In this document: one piece after another, positions 7,256-13,955 of the stretch
Numbering within the stretch: position 1 is the stretch's first letter
Layout: each line of letters begins with the position of its first letter
Source of the DNA: Oscillospiraceae bacterium
GTDB taxonomy: Bacteria; Bacillota; Clostridia; Oscillospirales; Ruminococcaceae
DNA: 17,745 nucleotides
Assembly (NCBI GenBank): GCA_003453215.1
Contig: DMMB01000011.1
Location: 1-17,745 of the forward strand
Reading direction: 5' to 3'
Program-made: the position numbers and the translations under genes
The notes under the pieces: generated by a model
Told to the model about the DNA's origin: nothing
The model's input: only the letters and a program-made list of their open reading frames with translations
The model's database searches: none

Positions 7256-8854
7256 ATGAAGTATATTTTTGTTACCGGCGGTGTGGTTTCCGGCCTGGGC
7301 AAGGGGATCTGTGCGGCTTCTTTAGGACGGCTTTTAAAGCAGTGCGGTCTGCGGGTCAAAAACCAGAAGTTCGACCCCTATTTCAATGTGGATCCCGGTA
7401 CCATGAGCCCCTATCAGCATGGGGAAGTCTTTGTAACCGAAGATGGCGCCGAAACCGATTTGGACCTGGGGCATTATGAACGCTTCGTGGATGAATCGCT
7501 GGATGGCAATGCTTCGGTTTCCTCCGGCAAGATTTTTTGGAGCGTGCTGAACCGCGAGCGTCAGGGAGGGTATCTGGGCGGGACGGTGCAGATCATTCCC
7601 CACATTACCGATGAAATCAAACGGCGCATCTATGCGATGGAGGATGGCAGCACCGATATTGTAATCAGCGAAATTGGCGGTACGGTAGGCGATATTGAAA
7701 GTCAGCCTTTTCTGGAGGCCATCCGGCAGGTGGCAGTGGAAAAGGGCCGGGAAAATGTCCTTTACATCCATGTGCCGCTCATTGTTTCCATTCCCGGCAG
7801 CGGAGAGCTGAAAAGCAAGCCCACGCAGCATTCGGTCAAGGAACTTCTTTCGGTGGGGATTCAGCCGGATATTCTGGTTTGCCGCACCGATGCCCCGATG
7901 ACGGAGGAGATACGGCGTAAAATTGCCCTGTTCTGCAATGTGGAAGAACGCTGTGTCATATCCAATATAACAGCTTCTACCCTGTATGAAGTTCCGCTGC
8001 TGTTGGAACAGGAGGGCCTGTGCGATGCCGTTTGCCGCAAACTGGGGCTGGGCGAGCATACCCCCAATATGGCAGAGTGGACCGCTATGGTGCAGAAGAT
8101 CAAAGGGGTGCACCGTCACGCGGAAATTGCACTGGTAGGGAAGTACACCGGCCTGCGGGATGCTTACCTTAGCGTAGCCGAGGCACTGTTCCACGCCGGT
8201 ACGGCCTGCGATGCCGAAGTGACGATCCGGTGGATTGACAGTGAAACGCTGAGCCAGGAAAACATCGCAGAAACACTGGCCGGCTGCAGCGGCATATTGG
8301 TGCCCGGCGGCTTTGGCGACCGCGGAATCGAAGGAATGATTTTGGCGGCCCAATTTGCCCGGGAAAAGGGGATTCCCTACTTTGGCATCTGCCTTGGTAT
8401 GCAGATTGCTGTCATTGAATTTGCCCGGCACGTGGCCGGCTGGTCGGATGCCAACAGCGCCGAATTTTCCGGTACGACCGCTCACCCGGTCATTGCCCTG
8501 ATGCCGGAACAGGTGGGCGTCACCCAAAAGGGCGGCACGATGCGTTTGGGACGCTATCCCTGCCTGCTGGCCGCGGGGACCCATGCTTATGAACTGTATG
8601 GAACAGCGGAGATCAGCGAACGCCATCGCCATCGCTATGAATTTAATAATGATTTCCGTGAGGAATTGCAGCGGGATGGCCTGACGCTGGCCGGTACCTC
8701 CCCGGATGGTTCTCTGGTGGAAATGGTGGAAATCAAAGAGCATCCGTGGTATGTGGGCTGTCAGTTCCACCCGGAATTCAAAAGCCGCCCCAACCGTCCC
8801 CATCCGCTCTTTTATGGCTTTGTAAAGGCAGCACTGGAGACCGGGGAAAAGTAA
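7256..8854 (+). CDS. pyrG: CTP synthase
   Basis: The 532-residue protein matches the family length. It makes CTP from UTP, ATP and glutamine. The N-terminal synthetase domain has GGVVSGLGKG (residues 8-17) and the hallmark stretch KFDPYFNVDPGTMSPYQHGE. The C-terminal class I glutamine amidotransferase has nucleophile Cys379 in FGICLGMQ and the catalytic pair His505/Glu507 in QFHPEF. ATG 7256 with GAGGAG eight bases upstream is preferred over the in-frame GTG at 7238, which would put six extra residues before the conserved MKYIFVTGG start. It is monocistronic between its own promoter and a downstream hairpin. Confidence 0.98.
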   Translation: MKYIFVTGGVVSGLGKGICAASLGRLLKQCGLRVKNQKFDPYFNVDPGTMSPYQHGEVFVTEDGAETDLDLGHYERFVDESLDGNASVSSGKIFWSVLNRERQGGYLGGTVQIIPHITDEIKRRIYAMEDGSTDIVISEIGGTVGDIESQPFLEAIRQVAVEKGRENVLYIHVPLIVSIPGSGELKSKPTQHSVKELLSVGIQPDILVCRTDAPMTEEIRRKIALFCNVEERCVISNITASTLYEVPLLLEQEGLCDAVCRKLGLGEHTPNMAEWTAMVQKIKGVHRHAEIALVGKYTGLRDAYLSVAEALFHAGTACDAEVTIRWIDSETLSQENIAETLAGCSGILVPGGFGDRGIEGMILAAQFAREKGIPYFGICLGMQIAVIEFARHVAGWSDANSAEFSGTTAHPVIALMPEQVGVTQKGGTMRLGRYPCLLAAGTHAYELYGTAEISERHRHRYEFNNDFREELQRDGLTLAGTSPDGSLVEMVEIKEHPWYVGCQFHPEFKSRPNRPHPLFYGFVKAALETGEK

Positions 8855-8895
8855 GCGGCACTGCACTGCCAAGAGGCGTTATAGGTATTATAAAA

Positions 8896-8920
8896 GGGGG
8901 ACCCATAGCGGGTTCCCCCT
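8896..8920 (+). terminator. Probable pyrG terminator hairpin
   Basis: GGGGGACCC (8896-8904) pairs with GGGTTCCCCC (8910-8919) with one bulged T. The following T-run is poor (TTCGCG), so termination may be inefficient or factor-aided. It lies 42 bases after the stop codon. Confidence 0.55.
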
Positions 8921-8974
8921 TCGCGTAAAATCAGGGCAGAATGTATTGTTTTGCAGAAAGTTTGTGTTCCCCTA

Positions 8975-9016
8975 CAACCAAAAAGAAGCAACCTTTCGGT
9001 TGCTTCTTTTTGGTTG
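8975..9016 (-). terminator. Terminator of the minus-strand tRNA operon
   Basis: A perfect 19-bp stem (8975-8993 with 8998-9016) has a GAAA tetraloop when read on the minus strand, with TCTTTTT in the descending arm. The stem includes the CCA of tRNA-Gln (9011-9013) and the first acceptor base pair position. Confidence 0.9.
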
Positions 9017-9086
9017 GGCCGGCAGGATTCGGACCTGCGGGATGCGGGAGTCAAAGTCCCGTGCCTTACCGCTTGGCTACGGCCCA
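9011..9086 (-). tRNA. tRNA-Gln (anticodon TTG)
   Basis: The 76-nt gene has acceptor TGGGCCG/CGGCCCA, anticodon stem CGGGA/TCCCG with loop CTTTGAC (anticodon TTG), T arm GCAGG/CCTGC, discriminator A and encoded CCA. It is the last gene of the four-tRNA operon. Confidence 0.96.
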
Positions 9087-9096
9087 GAGTATAAGC

Positions 9097-9125
9097 CAGG
9101 GGATACCCGAAAAAGGTATCCCCTG
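9097..9125 (-). other. 11-bp hairpin between tRNA-His and tRNA-Gln
   Basis: CAGGGGATACC (9097-9107) and GGTATCCCCTG (9115-9125) form a perfect 11-bp stem with a 7-nt loop. No T-run follows on the minus strand, so it does not look like a terminator. It may be a processing signal between the two tRNAs. Confidence 0.7.
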
Positions 9126-9129
9126 TGCA

Positions 9130-9207
9130 TGGGGTGGATAGTGGAATTCGAATCCACGACCTCCAGAGCCACAATCTGGCGCGCTAACCAGCTGCGCTAT
9201 ACCCACC
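9130..9207 (-). tRNA. tRNA-His (anticodon GTG)
   Basis: Acceptor GTGGGTA/TATCCAC, anticodon stem CCAGA/TCTGG with loop TTGTGGC (anticodon GTG), T loop TTCGAAT and encoded CCA. The histidine-specific G-1 (9207) pairs with discriminator C (9133). Confidence 0.97.
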
Positions 9208-9222
9208 ATATTAACTTAGAAT

Positions 9223-9299
9223 TGGCGCGCCAGAAGGGACTCGAACCCCTGGCCTACTGCTTAGAAGGCAGTTGCTCTATCCTGCTGAGCTACTGGCGC
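9223..9299 (-). tRNA. tRNA-Arg (anticodon TCT)
   Basis: The 77-nt gene has acceptor GCGCCAG/CTGGCGC, anticodon stem ACTGC/GCAGT with loop CTTCTAA (anticodon TCT, reads AGA/AGG), T loop TTCGAGT, discriminator G and encoded CCA. Confidence 0.96.
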
Positions 9300-9309
9300 A
9301 AGCAAAGCG

Positions 9310-9383
<74 letters not shown>

Positions 9384-9387
9384 AGGT

Positions 9388-9404
9388 CCAAAGGCGGTCT
9401 TTGG
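9388..9404 (-). other. Leader hairpin before tRNA-Gly
   Basis: CCAAAG and CTTTGG form a perfect 6-bp stem with a 5-nt loop, between the predicted transcription start (about 9409) and the tRNA 5' end (9383). It could guide 5' processing of the precursor. Confidence 0.55.
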
Positions 9405-9415
9405 CGACATCAGTT

Positions 9416-9444
9416 ATCATACCAAAAGAGGGGGCGTTTGTCAA
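9416..9444 (-). promoter_or_regulatory. Sigma-A promoter of the tRNA operon
   Basis: On the minus strand, perfect -35 TTGACA (9444-9439), a 17-bp spacer and -10 TATGAT (9421-9416). It lies back to back with the yebC promoter, the two -35 boxes being about 40 bp apart. Confidence 0.9.
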
Positions 9445-9484
9445 CCGTTTTTCACAATTTAGCAGGGGAATTTTGCAAAAAAGG

Positions 9485-9513
9485 TTGTCACCACGCCCGG
9501 AATGTGCTAAAAT
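9485..9513 (+). promoter_or_regulatory. Sigma-A promoter of the yebC-like gene
   Basis: TTGTCA (9485-9490), a 17-bp spacer and TAAAAT (9508-9513), each one mismatch from consensus. Confidence 0.82.
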
Positions 9514-9556
9514 TCTAATGTAGTATGCACAATTACACGAAAGGACGATTTTTCCT

Positions 9557-10282
9557 ATGTCTGGACATTCCAAATGGAATAATATCAAACGTAAAAAGGG
9601 CGCTTCCGATGCCGCTAAGGCTAAGGTGTTCACTAAGGTAGCCCGCGAGATGTCGGTTGCCGTTAAAGAAGGCGGCGCCGATCCCGATACCAATGGCAAA
9701 CTGCGCGATTGCATTGCCAAGGCCAAGGCTGCCAATATGCCCAATGAAAATATCGAGCGCTGCATTAAAAAGGCCGCGGGCAGCGAGGATAAAAACAGCT
9801 ACGAAGAGATGGTATACGAGGGCTACGGCCCCAATGGCGTTGCCGTTATCATCGAATCGCTGACCGATAACCGCAACCGTACCGCCGGTGATCTGCGCCA
9901 TTACTTTGATAAGTGCGGCGGCAACCTGGGCCAGAATGGCTGTGTTTCCTACCTCTTCACCAAGAAGGGCCAGCTGGTTATTGATAACAGCGAGGGCGAA
10001 CTGGATGAAGAAAAGGTCATGGAAGATTGCTTTGATGCCGGGGCGGAAGATGTCGATTTCGATGAGGATACCATCGAGATCTTTACCGGCGTGAATGAGC
10101 TGCGCGATGTCCGCGAGGCACTGGAAAAGAAGGGCTATACCTTCCTTTCTGCCGAACCAGCCTACATTCCCTCCACCTACACCGCTCTGCCGGAGGACGC
10201 CGCCGAAAAGATGACCCGTCTGATGGATCTGCTGGATGACTGCGATGATGTTCAGGGCTTCTGGCACAACTGGGAAATGTAA
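9557..10282 (+). CDS. YebC/PmpR-family protein (TACO1 family)
   Basis: The 241-residue protein carries the family signature start SGHSKWNNIKRKKGASDAAK and continues with KVFTKVAREM, VAVKEGGADPDTN, the YEGYGPNGVAVIIE core and the NRNRTAGDLRHYF motif. Length is normal. Members were long annotated as transcription regulators; more recent work links the family to relief of ribosome stalling, notably at proline runs. AAAGGA (about 9540-9545) precedes ATG 9557 at 11 bases. It has its own promoter and terminator. Confidence 0.96.
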   Translation: MSGHSKWNNIKRKKGASDAAKAKVFTKVAREMSVAVKEGGADPDTNGKLRDCIAKAKAANMPNENIERCIKKAAGSEDKNSYEEMVYEGYGPNGVAVIIESLTDNRNRTAGDLRHYFDKCGGNLGQNGCVSYLFTKKGQLVIDNSEGELDEEKVMEDCFDAGAEDVDFDEDTIEIFTGVNELRDVREALEKKGYTFLSAEPAYIPSTYTALPEDAAEKMTRLMDLLDDCDDVQGFWHNWEM

Positions 10283-10305
10283 TATCCCCCGCAAATAATT
10301 CCAAG

Positions 10306-10333
10306 AGCGGCGCCCCCAAAGCGCCGCTTTTTT
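10306..10333 (+). terminator. Terminator after the yebC-like gene
   Basis: AGCGGCGC (10306-10313) and GCGCCGCT (10321-10328) form a perfect 8-bp stem followed by six Ts. It lies only 21 bases before the next start codon, so the next gene needs read-through or a promoter I cannot recognise. Confidence 0.9.
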
Positions 10334-10353
10334 GGCAAAAAGGAGGGCAGACT

Positions 10354-10995
10354 ATGAAGAGACTGCGTTGGATAGCTGCAGTGCTGTGCGCGCTGCTGAT
10401 GCTCTCGCTCCCGGTCATGGCCGATGGATTTGGCATGGGCAATTTTGACTCAGATGCTGTTGATAAAACCCCTCAAGTGGATAATCCAAGCGAAGTAGCG
10501 CCGACTCCGTCGACCGAACCGCCGCAGGAATCGGCCGGGGATAGTAATAGTACCGCTAATGATGCCGGAGATGCTGTGGGAACAGATGGTGCAGGGACGG
10601 AAAGCAGCGGCTCTTCCTCCTGGGACGATGACATCTGGAACTGGTCTGCCAATGGCTCGCCCAATGTGGCCCCGCCCTCCGAAAAACAGCAGGAATTGGA
10701 GGAAGCCCGCCGGGAATGGGAAGAAAAGCAGAACCAGCGCGAGGAAGCGTTCCGGGAAGCGGAGCAGGAAAACGCTGCCCTGCCAGAGGAAGAAGAGGAG
10801 CCGAAAAAATCCGCCGGCAGCAAAGTGGAAGAGACAGCGCCCACCGAATTGGTACTGCCCCAGCGGCAAGGAAAAACCGTCAGCCCGGTGCGGTATATCC
10901 TCATTGGGGCGCTGCTGGCAGCCGCCCTTTGCATTGCCATTTATCTCTTTACTCACCCAGCGCGGGAAGAGGATCCCGAGCAGGAGCAGAAGTAA
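10354..10995 (+). CDS. Uncharacterised exported, C-terminally anchored acidic protein
   Basis: I do not recognise a family for this 213-residue protein. It has a clear signal peptide (MKRLRW, then a hydrophobic core, likely cut after VMA at residue 23). A Ser/Thr/Pro/Asp-rich low-complexity region follows (about 36-106), with an aromatic patch WDDDIWNW at 90-97. Residues 108-142 are Glu/Gln/Arg-rich and probably a coiled coil. A membrane helix (181-199) and a short charged tail end it. AAGGAGG lies just upstream of ATG 10354. The pseudokinase gene starts 33 bases after its stop without a terminator, so the two are probably cotranscribed. The topology puts the acidic region outside the membrane. 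Function unknown. Confidence 0.85.
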   Translation: MKRLRWIAAVLCALLMLSLPVMADGFGMGNFDSDAVDKTPQVDNPSEVAPTPSTEPPQESAGDSNSTANDAGDAVGTDGAGTESSGSSSWDDDIWNWSANGSPNVAPPSEKQQELEEARREWEEKQNQREEAFREAEQENAALPEEEEEPKKSAGSKVEETAPTELVLPQRQGKTVSPVRYILIGALLAAALCIAIYLFTHPAREEDPEQEQK

Positions 10996-11028
10996 TTCTT
11001 ATAAACGATGCCGAAAGGAGAGAACGCT

Positions 11029-12627
11029 ATGCCGGAACCCAATCTGTGTCGCCATTGTTTTTCCATTCTGGAAGAGGGCGAAACGGTCTGTTCCGCCTGC
11101 GGGCAGAAGCCGGAAGCCCCCAATCCCGAGCAGTCACTGCCGCTGGGAACCATGCTTTCGGGGCGGTACCGCGTGGGAATGGTGCTGCACCACAATGACC
11201 TGCTGACCACCTACCTGGCCTGGGATGCCGAAAAGGACCGCAAAGTCCGCATTGAGGAATTCTTTCCCGGCATTTTAAAGCGGGCGGAAGATGGCCGCGG
11301 CATTATGCTCATTTCTGCCGAAAGCAAAACACTGTTCCGCACCATGGCCAGCGATCTGCATGACCGCTGGAAGCGCCTGATGGAAATAAACCATAAGGCT
11401 ATGCTCAAAACGCTGGTGCTTTTTTCGGAAAATGATACCCTGTACCGGGTCACCGAATATCTGCGCATGGAGCCGCTGGAAGAATATCTTTCCCGCCAAA
11501 AGGGAGAGATGAGCCTGACCGATGCTCGGCAGCTCATCAGCCCGCTGATTTCACTGCTGAGCCAGCTGCACAATATGGGGCTTACCCATTGCGGCATTTC
11601 CCCGCAGAATATCTATGTCGATAGCCGCCGGCGTGTGGTTTTGGATGGCTTTGCCCTGCCGGAACTGCGCACCGTCGGCAATGGCTTGCACGCCGAGCTG
11701 TACGCCGGTTACAGTGCGCCGGAACAGTATTCCAAGGCGCTGTGGCAGGGGGAATGGACCGATATCTATTCCCTGGGAGCAGTGCTGTACCGTATGCTGG
11801 CGGGGCAGGCGCCGGTCAGTGCCGAACTGCGCGGGGAAAAGGACTATCTGGCCCCGCTGGGCAAGCTTCGTCCCGATTTACCCGCTAATGTGTGCGAAGG
11901 CATTATGAAGGCGCTGAGCGTGGATCATAAGCAGCGTTACCGCTCCATGGAGGCCTTTTCGGCGGCTCTGTTGGAGGAAACCGGCGCCAATACCGCGGTG
12001 TTCTGCCCGGAGGCCCCACCCCGCCCAGTCGAAAAACCGACAGTGACAGCGGGGGGCTTACGGCAGTTCCCGCCGGCAACCATTTTGCTGGCCGTTTTAT
12101 TGGCGGTCAGTATCGTGGGCAATATCTTTTTGGCCTTGTGGCACAGCGGTGCCCTCAGCGGCAAGGAGCAGCCCACCACGCCGGTGATGGAGCGTAATCT
12201 GGAGGGCTACTATCTGCCCGCCATCGAAGATGAATTGGAGCAGATGACCGGCTATAATTTTATCTATCGTTACGAATTCAGCGATACTTACCCCGCCGGT
12301 GTCATCTATAAGCAGTCATTGTCGGTGGGACAGGTCCTGCCGGAAGACGGCAGCGTGACGCTTTATATCAGCAAAGGCCCGCAGTATATTCCCATGCCGG
12401 ATCTTTATGGAGCCAATGAGGCGTATGCCATCCGGATCCTCACCGAACAGCAGATCAATTATACCGTCACTTACGATACCAATCCGGAAACTGGCGGAGA
12501 AATTGGTACGGTGGTGGGCACCAGCATTGCCCCCGGTGCTTTTGTCCGGCCCAAAACAGCCACCGAAGTGGATACCGTCACCGTCACGATTAAGGCGGCG
12601 CCGGAGGATCCTTACTATATCGGTTGA
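11029..12627 (+). CDS. Zinc-ribbon / kinase-fold / TM / PASTA protein, predicted pseudokinase
   Basis: The 532-residue protein has a zinc ribbon (Cys7, Cys10, Cys21, Cys24), a Ser/Thr-kinase-like domain (about 45-320), one membrane helix (about 349-371) and two PASTA-like repeats outside (about 389-451 and 452-524). The fold is recognised by TYLAWD, ISPQN, APE (230-232) and D245 in TDIYSLG. Key residues are lost: the glycine loop reads VLHHNDLLT; the VAIK lysine is Glu76 in VRIEEFFP; HRD is His187-Cys188-Gly189, so the catalytic Asp is Gly; DFG is D206-G207-F208. Asn194 and Asp206 remain. Phosphotransfer is therefore unlikely. Start ATG 11029 follows AAAGGAG (11014-11020); the in-frame ATG 11008 lies upstream of that site. 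PASTA domains usually bind muropeptides or lipid II, suggesting an envelope sensor or scaffold. Confidence 0.9.
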   Translation: MPEPNLCRHCFSILEEGETVCSACGQKPEAPNPEQSLPLGTMLSGRYRVGMVLHHNDLLTTYLAWDAEKDRKVRIEEFFPGILKRAEDGRGIMLISAESKTLFRTMASDLHDRWKRLMEINHKAMLKTLVLFSENDTLYRVTEYLRMEPLEEYLSRQKGEMSLTDARQLISPLISLLSQLHNMGLTHCGISPQNIYVDSRRRVVLDGFALPELRTVGNGLHAELYAGYSAPEQYSKALWQGEWTDIYSLGAVLYRMLAGQAPVSAELRGEKDYLAPLGKLRPDLPANVCEGIMKALSVDHKQRYRSMEAFSAALLEETGANTAVFCPEAPPRPVEKPTVTAGGLRQFPPATILLAVLLAVSIVGNIFLALWHSGALSGKEQPTTPVMERNLEGYYLPAIEDELEQMTGYNFIYRYEFSDTYPAGVIYKQSLSVGQVLPEDGSVTLYISKGPQYIPMPDLYGANEAYAIRILTEQQINYTVTYDTNPETGGEIGTVVGTSIAPGAFVRPKTATEVDTVTVTIKAAPEDPYYIG

Positions 12628-12720
12628 TAGCCTCCGCTTCAGCGAGCGCTGTCCGTTAGTCTGGCACGATAGGAGCGCAGGTTGCGCCCGATGATGCAAA
12701 AAAGATGATTACAAAAAACA

Positions 12721-12756
12721 ATGCCCGCTGGAGTTTTGGCTCCGGCGGGCATTTTC
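12721..12756. terminator. Bidirectional terminator between convergent genes
   Basis: ATGCCCGCTGGAG (12721-12733) and CTCCGGCGGGCAT (12740-12752) form a 13-bp stem with one wobble and a 6-nt loop. A-rich sequence precedes and TTTT follows, so it can work for the PASTA gene and the minus-strand DUF4363 gene. The 90 bases before it hold no gene that I can see. Confidence 0.88.
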
Positions 12757-12771
12757 ATCGGTTCTGGCCCA

Positions 12772-13152
12772 TTACAGCAAGGTACGGCAGCTGGGCGTGA
12801 TGGATTCTTTGAGGTGTTCCATCATACGCAGGGCAGCATCCAGGGTGCTCAGCAGCTCGGCCCGGTCGTCCTCCAGGCAGTAGGCCGGCAGCTCCGAAAG
12901 GTGCTCCATGATGTTATCCAGATGGTCGTGCCGGACATACAGCAAAAAGCGGGGTTCCATGCTGTTCCATTCCGCCATCAGTTCCTCACACTGGCGCTGG
13001 GCGCCGGCGGCCCCTTCCGTTTCTACCTGTTGGCGTACCGCCGCGGTGTGCTCGCTGATCCGGTCAATGCTTTGCTGCATATCCACCAGGGTGTAAATGC
13101 TGATGCCAATAATGAGGAGCAGAATGCCCACTGCCGCCAAAAAACGTTTCAT
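12772..13152 (-). CDS. DUF4363-family membrane-anchored protein
   Basis: The 126-residue protein starts with MKRFLAAVGILLLIIGISIY, one membrane helix, and continues as a helical domain (EELMAEWNSMEPRFLLYVRH, then DNIMEHLSELPAYC). The W...F...H spacing and its gene position fit DUF4363, a small Clostridia family often found next to DUF421 genes. Its ATG overlaps the DUF421 stop (ATGA). Function unknown. A spore membrane role is suggested by neighbours only. Confidence 0.75.
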   Translation of the reverse strand: MKRFLAAVGILLLIIGISIYTLVDMQQSIDRISEHTAAVRQQVETEGAAGAQRQCEELMAEWNSMEPRFLLYVRHDHLDNIMEHLSELPAYCLEDDRAELLSTLDAALRMMEHLKESITPSCRTLL

Positions 13153-13832
13153 CGGCCACGCTCCTTCGCCACAATATCACAGCTGCCATCCGGGCAGGCA
13201 ATCATCAGGTACACCTCATCAATCTTGAGCTTTTGGGCAGCGGCTTTCTTTTCCACCCAGTGCAGATCTTTGCCGCTGCGGCGCAGGGCCTCGTGCATGA
13301 CGGTACCCTCGCACACCACCGTCAGCGGGGGCGCATTGTCCTCCGGCCGATCCGGCAGTGCAAGCACCTGCGGGGTAATGGTACGGTTCTGGTATTTTTG
13401 GTAAACCGAAAGTTTCCCGTTGGTTTCCACCACCGCAAATTCCACCTCTTCCACCCGGAAAATATTGTTCTGCCGCAGTTGCGTCATCAGGTCATCGGCC
13501 GAAAAACGCAGTTCCCGCATTTCTTTCTGGTCTATTTTCCCATCGTGAATAATGATAATCGGCCGCCCGGAAACAATGCGCCGCAGCCGGGCACTTTTCA
13601 GGCAGAAGAAGGAGGTCAGCACCTCAAAGCACATCAGCGCCAAAATGGGCAGCAGCCCGGCAAACATCGGGCTGTCCGTTTCCTCGATGGTGAGGGTAGC
13701 AATATTGGAAATCAGGATGGTGATGACCAGTTCCGAAGGCTGCAGTTCGCCAATCTGCCGTTTGCCCATCAGCCGGATGCCGAATACCACCACAAGATAA
13801 AGAATCATCGTCCGCAAAAATGTAACCAGCAT
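13149..13832 (-). CDS. DUF421 (YetF-like) membrane protein
   Basis: The 227-residue protein starts MLVTFLRTMILYLVVVFGIR with the family hallmark GKRQIGELQPSELVITILIS, followed by further membrane segments (LLPILALMCFEVLTSFF) and a cytosolic domain with IVSGRPIIIIHDGKI and the RQNNIFRVEEVEFAVVE pattern. AGGAGAGGTG (13848-13839) precedes ATG 13832, which gives the usual YetF length; the open frame continues upstream to 14000 but that would run into the divergent gerAA-like gene. DUF421 proteins such as Bacillus YetF and 2Duf have been linked to spore membrane properties and heat resistance. Divergence from a germinant receptor operon fits that. Confidence 0.9.
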   Translation of the reverse strand: MLVTFLRTMILYLVVVFGIRLMGKRQIGELQPSELVITILISNIATLTIEETDSPMFAGLLPILALMCFEVLTSFFCLKSARLRRIVSGRPIIIIHDGKIDQKEMRELRFSADDLMTQLRQNNIFRVEEVEFAVVETNGKLSVYQKYQNRTITPQVLALPDRPEDNAPPLTVVCEGTVMHEALRRSGKDLHWVEKKAAAQKLKIDEVYLMIACPDGSCDIVAKERGR

Positions 13833-13856
13833 TTGTATCACCTCTCCTATGGGCTT

Positions 13857-13884
13857 ATTGTTCGCCGTTTTTGCCCGCATATTC
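13857..13884 (-). promoter_or_regulatory. Candidate sigma-G-like promoter for DUF421/DUF4363
   Basis: On the minus strand, GAATA (13884-13880), 14 bp, then GCGAACAAT (13865-13857), resembling the Bacillus forespore pattern GYWTA / GGNNANANT. Low-information motif; the start would fall only about 18 bases before the start codon. Confidence 0.3.
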
Positions 13885-13888
13885 CCGT

Positions 13889-13916
13889 ACATAATCCGCT
13901 TTATTTTACCCATAAT
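13889..13916 (+). promoter_or_regulatory. Candidate sigma-G-like promoter for the gerA-type operon
   Basis: ACATA (13889-13893), 14 bp, then ACCCATAAT (13908-13916), which includes the CATAAT core of forespore promoters. It lies about 40-65 bases before the gerAA-like start. No good sigma-A promoter is seen in the 123-bp intergenic region. Confidence 0.35.
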
Positions 13917-13955
13917 GAAACGGTAGGTTCTGAAAGTACGGCAGGAGGTGGAACA

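Noticed and set aside
7334..8872. 512-codon minus-strand frame opposite pyrG.
   Set aside because: pyrG is unmistakable; the antisense frame has no recognisable domain or ribosome binding site.
8975..9016. Inverted repeat as a mobile element end.
   Set aside because: It has a GAAA loop and T-run on the tRNA strand and sits at the end of the tRNA operon, so it is a terminator.
13233..13955. Upstream in-frame extension of the gerAA-like frame.
   Set aside because: It runs antisense through the DUF421 gene, gives no family-like sequence, and a strong AGGAGG supports ATG 13956.
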